Assembly: GCA_965243485.1 (NCBI GenBank)
Contig: CBDEVP010000001.1
Span: forward strand, 5,642,001-5,706,000
Source: UBA7330 sp965243485
Lineage (GTDB): Bacteria; Bacteroidota; Bacteroidia; Cytophagales; Cyclobacteriaceae
Reading direction: 5' to 3'
DNA: 64,000 bases
Part shown: positions 41,354-50,456 of the stretch, piece by piece
How the letters are laid out: the number at the start of each line of letters is the position of its first letter
Numbering within the stretch: the first letter of the stretch is position 1
Position numbers and translations under genes: made by a program
Notes under the pieces: generated by a model
What the model saw: only the letters and a program-made list of their open reading frames with translations
What the model was told of the DNA's origin: nothing
Database searches by the model: none

Positions 41354-43141
41354 TTATTCAACGCCCGGCCATCCGGGATTTTGTCCAAGGTTTGGATTTT
41401 GCGACAAAGCACTAACAGGTATCGGCCACAGATAATGCTTGTTCTCATCAAATTCCGGATTGGCGAATCCGGTACCCTTATAAATATCCAGGTATTCGAC
41501 TCCGTCAACTATGGAAGTCTCAACGGTGGCCTCACCTGCAGGATCAATAGCGTCCCGAAGCGGAGCATCCCAACGCATTCCGTAGTCAGGAACTCTTAGC
41601 TTCGCACCCTGCTTCCATCTTCTCAGGTCGTCATAGCGGAAACCTTCCATGAATAACTCAATCCTACGCTCCCTTCTGATCTCCACGATCAAAGAAGAGA
41701 CTCCGTCCCCAGCATACCTCGGGTCCATGGGAGGGTTCAGACCAAGGTCGGGCATTCCCACACGAGCTCTCAAAAGATTGATACTCTTATCCAGATCAGC
41801 TTGGGTGATTGTACCCAATTCAGCTTTAGCTTCAGCAAAATTGAGTAAGGCCTCCCCAAACCTTAAGGTAATCGCAGGAGTGGATGAGGTGTTGTATGTT
41901 GCGTAAGCTGAATTCACATCAAACACCTTGATGATGTGATATCCTGTATAGGTCGACTGTCCGGGTATGGTCATTCCCTGAATCTTCGGATAATTCAGGC
42001 CGACATTATTGCCGTACATATAGAATTCCTGATCATCAGGATGCAATACGGTCTGTCTCAAACGAGGGTCTCTGTCTACAAAGATATCCGTGTAGACCGC
42101 ATCACCCTGATACAACGGAGATAAACTGATAGGCAAGCCATCAGTACACAGATAATCTTCTACCAGGCTTTTGGTAGCACCGCCATTGTAACCCCGGTGA
42201 TAGCTTTGAACGTGATTGGTATAAATACCCAGCTCATACCTTCTCCAGTAGATCACTTCAGGATTGCCTGAAAGGTCCGTCATTCGGTGGATTGCATTAT
42301 AATCCATTGTAGGATCGCCGGTAGAATATAAGGAGTATGGACCATTGTCCATCAGCTCCTCTGCAGCATCAGCCGCTTCCTGCAACCACATATCTGCATT
42401 GGATCCGCCATGGTACTTTCTCCAGGTACCCTCGAAAAGACATACCCTGGACTTTACCAGCAACGCGGCCCATCGGTTCATCCGGCCGGGAGCATTCCCA
42501 TCCCCCCAATCATCTGGCATGTGAGTAGCAGCAAATGTAAGATCTGCCAGCACGTTATCCATGACAGTCTCCCTGTCATCTCTTGTACCATTCAGGATCT
42601 CATCGTCATCCACATTCAGTTCTGTGTCTACCCACTGCACATCCCCAAATTTGGATACCTTATCGGCATAAAACCAACCTCTGAATAATCTAGCTTCTCC
42701 GATATATCTGTTTTTAACTTCCTCAGCGATCGGTGCTTTGTCATAGTTGTCCATGCCCACATTGATAGCCCGAAGAAAATTCCATCCATCATATCCGTAC
42801 CACATATTATCCAGATATGAATGCACTCCAGCTCTTACCCGTTGATACTCAGTATGCCGTGAGTGACGGGGCGCAGTGTCATCGCTGTATCCCGACAAGT
42901 GCCAGATGCCATATCTGTGACTGTCGAAGCCATCGTCAAACCCCATCATAATGGGTACGTTATAATCATTTCGGGCCAGATTATATAGCCCGTTGTTATA
43001 TACCCTCAAGTCACTTTCTGTATTCCAGAAGGAATCATTGCTGATCTCATCAAGCGGCTGTCTCTCAAGAAATTCATCATTGCAACTGAATGAAAACATC
43101 GTTACAATGAGTACTAACATAATTTTTATAATATTTCTCAT
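41354..43141 (-). CDS. SusD/RagB-family glycan-binding lipoprotein
   Basis: A 595-aa outer-membrane lipoprotein. The lipobox is MFSFSCND at residue 20. FLERQPLDEISNDSFWNTESDL, GEARLFRGWFYADKVSKFGDVQWVD (TPR-like helices) and RRERRIELFMEGFRYDDLRRWK near the C-terminus are typical of the family. It captures oligosaccharides and delivers them to SusC. The gene starts 18 bases after susC. Confidence 0.95.
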   Translation of the reverse strand: MRNIIKIMLVLIVTMFSFSCNDEFLERQPLDEISNDSFWNTESDLRVYNNGLYNLARNDYNVPIMMGFDDGFDSHRYGIWHLSGYSDDTAPRHSRHTEYQRVRAGVHSYLDNMWYGYDGWNFLRAINVGMDNYDKAPIAEEVKNRYIGEARLFRGWFYADKVSKFGDVQWVDTELNVDDDEILNGTRDDRETVMDNVLADLTFAATHMPDDWGDGNAPGRMNRWAALLVKSRVCLFEGTWRKYHGGSNADMWLQEAADAAEELMDNGPYSLYSTGDPTMDYNAIHRMTDLSGNPEVIYWRRYELGIYTNHVQSYHRGYNGGATKSLVEDYLCTDGLPISLSPLYQGDAVYTDIFVDRDPRLRQTVLHPDDQEFYMYGNNVGLNYPKIQGMTIPGQSTYTGYHIIKVFDVNSAYATYNTSSTPAITLRFGEALLNFAEAKAELGTITQADLDKSINLLRARVGMPDLGLNPPMDPRYAGDGVSSLIVEIRRERRIELFMEGFRYDDLRRWKQGAKLRVPDYGMRWDAPLRDAIDPAGEATVETSIVDGVEYLDIYKGTGFANPEFDENKHYLWPIPVSALSQNPNLGQNPGWPGVE

Positions 43142-43159
43142 TTCTTCTTTGTTATTCGA

Positions 43160-46100
43160 TTAAAATCCAACTCTGAAACCAAGTGAGAAAATACGCTGCT
43201 TATAGTATTCCTGAGTTAATGTTGGTCTTACTTCAGGATCCAGCGGTTTACGCATTTTTGTAGCCTCCCACAAATTCATGCCGGCAAAATACACCTGAGC
43301 TGTAGTCATACCTACTTTGCTTGCGATATTGGCAGGAAGATTGTAGGCCAGCGTCAGGTTCTTCAAACGGATGTACGAAGCGTCCTGCACATACCTTGTT
43401 TGTGGCAGCACATTTTGCTTGGTATTGGTAGAAATATGTGGAGCAGGGAAGTACGCATCCGGATTCTCAGGACTCCACGTATCCGTCAGATAGTAGTTCT
43501 CCACATGACCGGCATTGAAAGGATAGAATGCTACCCAGTTGCCATTTGGTGGCCAGTAGTCATACTGCATGATCCCCTCAAAGAAAACATTCAAGCTCAG
43601 AGACTTCCATGACACATTAGTCGTGATACCAAAATTGTATCGCGGATTTTCATAAGCAATAATTTTCAAGTCTCCTGGATTGTCCAGGGTGCGATTCCCA
43701 TCATTGATGGTGCCATCACCGTTCAGATCTGCGTATTGAATATCCCCGGCTCTCCAAAGGTTCCAACCCAGGTCATTCTGAGAAGGCGCATCAGCAACCG
43801 CCTGATCTGTTTGGAAAATACCGACCGTTTCATAACCCCAACGTTCACCACCGGCATCGCTCACCACCTGTCCTTCATAGTATTCATCAATGGCTCCGGT
43901 AGGATTGTCATACTTGGTGATCTTAGACAAATTGTCAGACAAGGCCAGTCTTACGTTGTAACTCCAGTCGTTGTTGATGTTGTCTCTCCAGGTAGCAGCT
44001 ACCTCCCAACCACGGGTCCTCAGGTCTGCTGTGTTTTCGTCAGGTGCGCCAGTTCCTAATATTTCAGGTAACTCCACGCTTGTGAGCATCCCTTTGGTAT
44101 CCCTTATATAAGCATCAATGGCCACATCCAATCGATTACCAAACATGGCAAAATCTAATCCAATGTTCTGTGAAACCACTGTTTCCCAGGTCAGTGAAGG
44201 ACTTACCAGGCCGGCAGGTGATACAGCTGGTGTCTGCGAACCGGCTGACATCATGAATGGAGTATTTGAAATACCCATCGTTGCGATATACGGATAATAG
44301 ATCGGATTATTGTTATCGTCTACAAGTAACTGGTTTCCTAACTCCCCATAAGAAGCTCGTAATTTCAAGTTGTCTAGCCAACTGCTTGTTCCGGACATAA
44401 ACGATTCGTTGGAAATCCTCCAACCAACAGATACTGAAGGGAAAAAACCAAAACGATCATCTGTGGGAAACCTTGATGTCCCATCGTAGCGACCATTGGT
44501 TTCAAATAGATATTTGTCATCGAAGATGTAATTCACACGATAAAAAACACCTCTAAGGGCAGTATGCTGCTTACCACCGAAGGTAAGCTGGTTACCTACT
44601 GTCGCATTGATATCAGTAATTTGAGGAGTAATCAATGAGAAGGCCTGTGCCCTATGGTACTTAAATAATCCCCACTCCTGGTTGAACCCAGCCATTACTT
44701 TCGCATAGTGATTCCCTTGCTCAATGGTGTAGTCTGTATAAGCCTGGATGGTGTAGTACTGATCAAAGTCTGTCCGGTTATTGATCCAATCATTTCCACT
44801 AAATCCATTATCTATCAAAGTAGACAGATCGGCAGTCAGATCAGGATTTTCTCTCACAACCTCTATTTTACTTTGAACATCCTGATAGTCCCGGTGAGTA
44901 AAGTTTGCCGTGAATGCACCTCTGATATTCCATCCTTTTAGAGGAGTGATAGTAGCTCCCTGAGTCAGGAAGATGTCGTTTCGCATCCATGTCTCCCGAC
45001 CCCCATCTTCCAGATAAGGGAGGAAATTGGTTCCACCGAAATATCTGCCGATCAGGTCCTCGTAATTTTCTCTGTCTCCGGGAGTTATATAATAAGGAAG
45101 ATCAGGAAAACGGATCGGATCTAATGGATTCTGACGCGCAGAAGTGTTGATATTGACATCCCAGTGATAGAAGTGAGGTTTATCACTGATTTCAGTGGTT
45201 ACCAATGCCCTGCTATCCAGGTTCAGCCAATTGTTCACCTTGAAGTCACCTTTTAACAAGACATTGTATCTCCTGTAGTTCTCATTTTTATCCTTGTTCT
45301 TCAGGTATCCATCTTTATTGAGGACACCGAATGAAGCATAATAGGAAGCTTTATCAGAAGCGCCGGAAACACTTAAATCGTATCGCTGCTGCGGAGCGAA
45401 ATCCGTGATCAGCTCATTTACGTAATTGTTATACCCATAAAATCTAAGCTGATCATTGAATACGCCCCAGGCATTTTCCTGTGTTGGGTTCTCGCTCCAG
45501 GCCCGGGTACCATCTACATAATTCTGGTCATAGGAAGGGGCCCCATTTGTCCTGATACTCGCTTCATTACGGGCAAGCACAAACTGATGTGGATCAGTGA
45601 TCGGATCCAGGAATAGAATAGGCTTGGCCAGTGCGAATTCACCACTAAAATTCACATTGATCTTGTCGCCCTGGCCCTTCTTTGTAGTCACCAAAATCAC
45701 ACCAAAGGCAGCTCTTGACCCGTATACGGCAGATGCAGCGGCATCTTTCAAAACTGAGATACTTTCAATGTCATTCGGATTAATTCTGTTTAGATCATCG
45801 ATAGGCACGTTATCAACCAAAATGAGAGGGTTCCCACCATTGATTGACTCAAAACCACGGATATTGAAGTCCGGTGCTACTGAGGGATCACCATTCCTAA
45901 TGTTTACATTCAGGTTAGGAACTACCCCTTTCAAACCTTCGCCCACATTGGGTATCGGTCTGTTTTGTAGTACCTCACCGTCGGCTACACCAACAGAACC
46001 CGTCAAATTGACTTTTCTCTGGGTACCATATCCAACCACTACCACATCCTGAAGTTGTGTGGCATCAAGTTCCATCTGAATATCGAAGTTAGTACGGTTT

Positions 46101-46690
46101 CCCACCGGGACTTCCATGGCTTCATAACCTACAAATGAGATTGTCAACACGTCTGAGTCGCTGGCATTCAGCTGGAAATACCCTTCGATGTTGGTTGTTG
46201 TACCCACGGTAGTTCCCTTGATGATGACCGAAGCCCCCGGAAGCGCTTCGCCCGTCTCATCTGAGATCGTACCTGAAATTGTTCTCTGATCTTCCAGTGT
46301 GGTTACCTTACTTTCAAAATTGTCATTCTTATGAGGTTTTACACTGATACGGTCATTGATCTGCCTGAAACTCACGTTCGCCTGTCTTGAAACTTCAAGC
46401 AGAAGCTCTTCGACTGACTGGTTTCTGACATCCAGATTGATCCGCACACTTTTTTTCAGGTCCCTCCGTTTATAGACAAAGCTATAGTCGGAGTTCTGCT
46501 CGATCATCTTTAGAGATTCCTCGAGGCTCAGGTCACTGATCTCTATGCTGATCAATGCTTCTTTCACGCTTTTAACCGTCTGGCCCTTCGAGGGTTCGGC
46601 GAGCAGACCATTAAAAACAATGGTTGTAATAACGAATACGTAGATTGATAACCTCCCTACCATTCGAAGATAATAGTTAAATCCATTCAT
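43160..46690 (-). CDS. SusC-family TonB-dependent outer-membrane transporter
   Basis: An 1176-aa TonB-dependent transporter. After the signal peptide, residues 45-115 form an STN domain (ISIEISDLSLEESLKMI), the part that signals to a FecR anti-sigma factor. Residues 135-210 are a carboxypeptidase-like beta-sandwich (ISGTISDETGEALPGASVII). The plug (VVVVGYGTQRKVNLTGSV, then VLKDAAASAVYGSRAAFGVILVTTK) and a long barrel end with QRIFSLGFRVGF. It imports oligosaccharides released by the lyases, powered by TonB. The STN domain and the sigma/FecR genes upstream imply substrate-controlled expression. Confidence 0.97.
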   Translation of the reverse strand: MNGFNYYLRMVGRLSIYVFVITTIVFNGLLAEPSKGQTVKSVKEALISIEISDLSLEESLKMIEQNSDYSFVYKRRDLKKSVRINLDVRNQSVEELLLEVSRQANVSFRQINDRISVKPHKNDNFESKVTTLEDQRTISGTISDETGEALPGASVIIKGTTVGTTTNIEGYFQLNASDSDVLTISFVGYEAMEVPVGNRTNFDIQMELDATQLQDVVVVGYGTQRKVNLTGSVGVADGEVLQNRPIPNVGEGLKGVVPNLNVNIRNGDPSVAPDFNIRGFESINGGNPLILVDNVPIDDLNRINPNDIESISVLKDAAASAVYGSRAAFGVILVTTKKGQGDKINVNFSGEFALAKPILFLDPITDPHQFVLARNEASIRTNGAPSYDQNYVDGTRAWSENPTQENAWGVFNDQLRFYGYNNYVNELITDFAPQQRYDLSVSGASDKASYYASFGVLNKDGYLKNKDKNENYRRYNVLLKGDFKVNNWLNLDSRALVTTEISDKPHFYHWDVNINTSARQNPLDPIRFPDLPYYITPGDRENYEDLIGRYFGGTNFLPYLEDGGRETWMRNDIFLTQGATITPLKGWNIRGAFTANFTHRDYQDVQSKIEVVRENPDLTADLSTLIDNGFSGNDWINNRTDFDQYYTIQAYTDYTIEQGNHYAKVMAGFNQEWGLFKYHRAQAFSLITPQITDINATVGNQLTFGGKQHTALRGVFYRVNYIFDDKYLFETNGRYDGTSRFPTDDRFGFFPSVSVGWRISNESFMSGTSSWLDNLKLRASYGELGNQLLVDDNNNPIYYPYIATMGISNTPFMMSAGSQTPAVSPAGLVSPSLTWETVVSQNIGLDFAMFGNRLDVAIDAYIRDTKGMLTSVELPEILGTGAPDENTADLRTRGWEVAATWRDNINNDWSYNVRLALSDNLSKITKYDNPTGAIDEYYEGQVVSDAGGERWGYETVGIFQTDQAVADAPSQNDLGWNLWRAGDIQYADLNGDGTINDGNRTLDNPGDLKIIAYENPRYNFGITTNVSWKSLSLNVFFEGIMQYDYWPPNGNWVAFYPFNAGHVENYYLTDTWSPENPDAYFPAPHISTNTKQNVLPQTRYVQDASYIRLKNLTLAYNLPANIASKVGMTTAQVYFAGMNLWEATKMRKPLDPEVRPTLTQEYYKQRIFSLGFRVGF

Positions 46691-46697
46691 ATATTTG
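46690..46697 (+). promoter_or_regulatory. Plus-strand -7 promoter element at the susC start
   Basis: TATATTTG matches TAnnTTTG and points away from susC, across its own start codon. No clear TTTG -33 box is seen; TTCG at about 46663 is a weak candidate. Confidence 0.4.
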
Positions 46698-46703
46698 TAT
46701 GGT

Positions 46704-46779
46704 TTAAGGGTGAATAAATTTCATTCTTTAAGCTTGGTCCGGGTCGGTGTTGGCGCATTCTTCCCGGACTTCATTTTTT
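46704..46779 (+). ncRNA. Candidate antisense sRNA to the susC leader
   Basis: The stretch between the plus-strand -7 box (46690-46697) and a plus-strand terminator would give an RNA of about 75 nt, antisense to the susC 5' untranslated region. The terminator is the GC-rich stem GTCCGGG (46737-46743) / CCCGGAC (46763-46769) followed by TTCATTTTTT. In Bacteroides, PULs controlled by sigma/anti-sigma factors carry such cis-antisense sRNAs, DonS being the known example. No transcription data are available. Confidence 0.45.
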
Positions 46780-46810
46780 AATTGGGTAGTTTACTAGGTC
46801 ATAGGCATTA

Positions 46811-47884
46811 TCATTTAAAGTTTAACATTACTTTCTTTTCATCGATCTCGAACTCAAATGACATTGAATAGCTCAGACTGAGTAAGACATTCCTGAGATT
46901 GTCATTGTCAAAAGTTCCTGTAAAATTCATGTTATAGTCCTGAGGAAAATCACGGAGTTCCACCTCCACACCATACCATTTTTCAAGTTCCTCCATTGCT
47001 TCTGTCAGCGGGGTATCCTGAAAGACGATGATCCCATCCTTCCACCTCAGATGATCAAATGAGTTAACTTTGGTTTTTTCCAACCCTTTTTTCTTTTCAA
47101 AAACAATCATTTCACCGGGCACAAGTGTTTCATTCTCTAAATCTTTCCCGTTTCTTTCAATCCTGATCTTACCTTCCACGAGGGTGACCCTTTCCTTGTC
47201 TTGTCTATAGGCATTGACATTAAATGAGGTCCCAAGAGCTGTTGTGACCAGATGGTCAGTTTCGACCTTGAAAGGTCTCTCCGGGTCTTCTGACACCTTG
47301 AAATATGCTTCTCCCCGAAGCCTGATCCTTCTTTCTTCTTTATTATAATCACTGGTATACACCAGGGAACTTTCGGAATTGAGAATGACTGTGGTCCCAT
47401 CAGGAAGCATAATGGTGGATTTCTGACCCTTTGGGTTGGATTTCATTATTGAAGTGATACTTTCCGGCGTACGGTCTTTCAACAGATACTCAGGAAAAAA
47501 GAAATAGGCAGAGGTGAACAACAGCAAAATGGATGCAGCAAAACTTAACCAAAGTCCCAGGCGTCCAGAATTGGATCGTTTCTTGCTTTTTTTGACTACG
47601 GACTGGATATTGAGCGGAACAGTCTCCCTTTCACCCTTGTCTGAAGGATCAATTTTGGATTCAATTTTATCCCAAATGGTTTCGGTGAATTTCGGATCAG
47701 GAGAATGATCGATCCTTGCCATCAGTTGAATCACCTGTACGGCTTCCCTGAAGTTCTCTTTTTTCTCAGGATGAGCTTCTATCCACTTTTCCCAAAAAAT
47801 ATTTGCCGCAGGGGTAGGGTGCGTCACCCAATCCCGGAATTCAGCGTTTAATACAAAATCTTCTACTGACTTAAGGTTTTTCAC
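46811..47884 (-). CDS. FecR-family anti-sigma factor
   Basis: A 357-aa membrane protein. The cytoplasmic N-terminus (LNAEFRDWVTHPTPAANIFWEKWIEAHPEK) holds the sigma factor. One membrane helix near residue 110 (WLSFAASILLLFTSAYFFF) leads to the periplasmic FecR domain (TIMLPDGTTVILNSESSLVY, FKVSEDPERPFKVETDHLVTTALGTSFNV). A DUF4974-type domain ends it (LTEAMEELEKWYGVEVEL). It passes the SusC signal to the sigma factor gene upstream. Confidence 0.95.
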   Translation of the reverse strand: MKNLKSVEDFVLNAEFRDWVTHPTPAANIFWEKWIEAHPEKKENFREAVQVIQLMARIDHSPDPKFTETIWDKIESKIDPSDKGERETVPLNIQSVVKKSKKRSNSGRLGLWLSFAASILLLFTSAYFFFPEYLLKDRTPESITSIMKSNPKGQKSTIMLPDGTTVILNSESSLVYTSDYNKEERRIRLRGEAYFKVSEDPERPFKVETDHLVTTALGTSFNVNAYRQDKERVTLVEGKIRIERNGKDLENETLVPGEMIVFEKKKGLEKTKVNSFDHLRWKDGIIVFQDTPLTEAMEELEKWYGVEVELRDFPQDYNMNFTGTFDNDNLRNVLLSLSYSMSFEFEIDEKKVMLNFK

Positions 47885-48041
47885 TCATATATCCTTCTGA
47901 ATATAAGAGTCAAAAATCCCCTGTGTTCTGTCACTTCCCAGCGGATTTATTCGAATTTTTATCCTTTCGATAGCATTTTAGGAAAAAAACTGTATCAATT
48001 CTTACTGACACACAATAATCATTGTAATTTTTACAATGGCC

Positions 48042-48620
48042 TTAAGCTTTGAGTTTACTTCGAAGGGTAGAGATACCTCTTGAGACCAGGGTGTAGATGC
48101 TCTGGATGCTTTTTGACATCAGGCTGGATGCCTCTTCATAGGATCTGCCTTCAAAAAAGATCAGCATAATCGCTTCCCGCTGAGGTAAGGGCAGATCATT
48201 GATCAGCAAAGCCAGTTTTTCTTTCTTTTGCTTCTTACTGTCAGCAAGGATCAGCAAATCTTCTGCAGAGTCCAGAAACTGGATCTTGTGAGTAAGATAT
48301 TCCTTTTCAGAGAGTAACTTCTTGTTGTCTTTTGTAAGAAGTTTGTAGATTTTAGATCTCAGAGATGAAAGTAGATAAAACTTTAGCTTGTTGATCTTGC
48401 TCAGATTACATCTGTAAGACCATAGATCAATGAATACTTCCTGGATAGCATCTCCCACCAACTCTTTATCGGGGTGGACGGTCATACCATAACGGTACAA
48501 ATCAGCGACGTACTTATGGTAAAGGCAGCCATAGGCTGTTTTATCCCCCTTTCGTACCTGTTCCCAAAGTTTTGAATCGCCGGGTCTTTTTGCTGTCTGA
48601 ATATCTGGGTGGCCGATCAT
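48042..48620 (-). CDS. ECF sigma factor of the PUL
   Basis: A 192-aa sigma-70 family protein of the Bacteroides-type PUL sigma factors. Region 2 is visible as DLYRYGMTVHPDKELVGDAIQEVFIDLWSYR, region 4 as LPLPQREAIMLIFFEGRSYEEASSLMSKSIQSIYTLVSRGISTLRSKL. FecR follows 157 bases downstream on the same strand. It should activate susCD and perhaps the lyases when released by FecR. No consensus promoter is seen in the gap 48621-48853. Confidence 0.92.
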   Translation of the reverse strand: MIGHPDIQTAKRPGDSKLWEQVRKGDKTAYGCLYHKYVADLYRYGMTVHPDKELVGDAIQEVFIDLWSYRCNLSKINKLKFYLLSSLRSKIYKLLTKDNKKLLSEKEYLTHKIQFLDSAEDLLILADSKKQKKEKLALLINDLPLPQREAIMLIFFEGRSYEEASSLMSKSIQSIYTLVSRGISTLRSKLKA

Positions 48621-48799
48621 TGCTAATTTGATATTATTAATGTCAGTTTTGAATCTGAAATTAAAATACAGCTTTGCAAATTGGTTTGTAAATTAAAAAT
48701 ATCAAATTTTTATTAAATAAAAAGGTTTCAGCATTTTTTTGTGTAAAAAATACACGAAACATCAGATCAGAGCGAGTGGAACTACCTGATTTATGCAAC

Positions 48800-48829
48800 A
48801 AAAAAAGGCCGGGTATCGCTACCCAGCCT
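48800..48829 (-). terminator. Terminator of the division-cell wall cluster after ftsZ
   Basis: AGGCCGGGTA-TCGC-TACCCAGCCT forms a ten-pair stem with one mismatch; on the minus strand it is followed by seven T. It lies 25 bases after the ftsZ stop. Confidence 0.85.
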
Positions 48830-48853
48830 CAATATGGCAACACTAAATAAATT

Positions 48854-50392
48854 CTAATCTACATTGTCATGTAAATAACGATTATTTCCTAACAGTTGAT
48901 TGTCGTCCGTCAGGTTAAACCTGGAAATATTGCGTTCTGATGAGTGAGGCACCTTCTGAAGCGTTACCTTCTTACGCTCAAAAGCAGGGACGTCAAATTT
49001 TTCCTTATAGTCCGTACTGCTGAGATCCTTCTTCTTTGATCCGTTCAAGGCTTCTTCACGCTTCATCCGCTGCTCCATCAGCTCAATTCTTCTTTTGTTC
49101 ATGGAACCACGGTTCATGGCGTTACTTACCTCGGACTTCATGTATTCTTCTACCTCATCTTCATTTTCTTCCACCCTTTCAGGTAGTTCAAATTCATATT
49201 CGTATTCCTGATCTTCTTCTTCAACTTCCTTCTCTATTGTTTCCTTCAGGGAGTCAAAGGTGAAACTCCTATCCTCTTTTTCTTCGTCTTCATGGCCTTC
49301 CTCATCTTGTTCGTCCTCATCGACGAAAAGTCGGATCTGTCTGGATGATTCAAGGTCATAAACTTTCTTTGAGTTTGCTGATTCGGTTACCCTGGAACTG
49401 AAATTAACTTCTTCGCCTTCCCGGTCAAATCCCGTGGCTATTACCGTTACCCTGATATTCTCCCCAAGCTCAGGGTCCACACCGTGGCCAAAGATCACCT
49501 CCGTATCTTCTCCGGATGACTCGGTCATATAATCTGTGATTTCCGCCAGCTCGTCCATCTGAAGCTCTGCTTCCTCTCCGGATATGATGGAAAGCAGGAT
49601 CTTTTCAGCTCCATGGATGTTCCGGTTGTTGAGCAGTGGCGAGTTTAATGCCTCTTCTGCCGCCCTGATTGCACGGTTCTCTCCATGCGTCTGTGCAGAC
49701 CCCATGACGGCCGCTCCAGCACCTTTCATCACAGTCTTGACATCTTCAAAATCCACGTTTACATATCCCGGGACCGTGATGATCTCCGCGATGCCTTTAG
49801 CTGCAGTAGTTAACACATTGTCGGCCTGCCCAAAAGCTTCCCTGATTGGCAGGTTGCCGAAGATCTCACGCAGTTTATCATTGAGGATCACCAGGACAGT
49901 ATCGCAGGTCTCGCGCAGGGCGTTGATACCCTCGTTTGCCTGCGCCATCTTCTTTTTGCCTTCAAAAGTGAACGGTGCGGTGACGATCCCTACGGTAAGG
50001 ATATCAAGCTCTCTCGCCACCTGGGCGATGACAGGTGCTGCCCCGGTACCGGTGCCTCCTCCCATCCCAGCTGTCACGAATAGCATCTTAGTATCCTCGG
50101 CGAGTAGTTCCCGGATCTCCTCCTTGCTTTCGATCGCTGCGTTGCGTCCTCTTTCCGGGTTAGCACCAGCGCCGAGACCACCTGTGAGATTCATCCCTAA
50201 TTGCAACTTATTCGGTACCGGACTACTTTCCAGTGCCTGGCTGTCCGTATTACAAACCACAAAGTCTACATCCCGGATCCCCAGGTTAAACATGTGGTTG
50301 ACTGCGTTACTACCTCCACCACCAACACCGATCACCTTGATGATCGATTTATGATGAGTGGGTAAATCGAATTGATAAGTGTTTTCTGCCAT
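48854..50392 (-). CDS. ftsZ: Cell division protein FtsZ
   Basis: A 512-aa tubulin-like GTPase that forms the division ring. The GTP-binding signature GMGGGTGTGAAPV is near residue 110 and NLTGGLGAGANPERG near 70; VLTTAAKGIAEIITVPG is the synergy region. After the globular core (to about 330) comes an unusually acidic linker of about 120 residues with EEDQEYEYEFELPERVEENEDEV-like sequence, then a C-terminal tail ending NNRYLHDNVD. Last gene of the cluster. Confidence 0.98.
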   Translation of the reverse strand: MAENTYQFDLPTHHKSIIKVIGVGGGGSNAVNHMFNLGIRDVDFVVCNTDSQALESSPVPNKLQLGMNLTGGLGAGANPERGRNAAIESKEEIRELLAEDTKMLFVTAGMGGGTGTGAAPVIAQVARELDILTVGIVTAPFTFEGKKKMAQANEGINALRETCDTVLVILNDKLREIFGNLPIREAFGQADNVLTTAAKGIAEIITVPGYVNVDFEDVKTVMKGAGAAVMGSAQTHGENRAIRAAEEALNSPLLNNRNIHGAEKILLSIISGEEAELQMDELAEITDYMTESSGEDTEVIFGHGVDPELGENIRVTVIATGFDREGEEVNFSSRVTESANSKKVYDLESSRQIRLFVDEDEQDEEGHEDEEKEDRSFTFDSLKETIEKEVEEEDQEYEYEFELPERVEENEDEVEEYMKSEVSNAMNRGSMNKRRIELMEQRMKREEALNGSKKKDLSSTDYKEKFDVPAFERKKVTLQKVPHSSERNISRFNLTDDNQLLGNNRYLHDNVD

Positions 50393-50423
50393 GATATTTT
50401 TATTTTTTTATCTCTTAAAATAT

Positions 50424-50447
50424 CCGGTTGGTGAAGACACCAACCGG
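50424..50447 (-). terminator. Strong hairpin between ftsA and ftsZ
   Basis: CCGGTTGGTG and CACCAACCGG form a perfect 10-bp stem with a 4-nt loop in the 64-base ftsA-ftsZ gap. Only ATATTTT follows on the minus strand, so it may be a partial terminator, a processing site or a stabiliser of the ftsZ message. Confidence 0.5.
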
Positions 50448-50456
50448 GGAAGAGAG

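Noticed and set aside
49584..50354. 256-codon plus-strand ORF
   Set aside because: It lies entirely antisense to ftsZ, whose protein is unmistakable; the composition is that of a mirrored coding strand.
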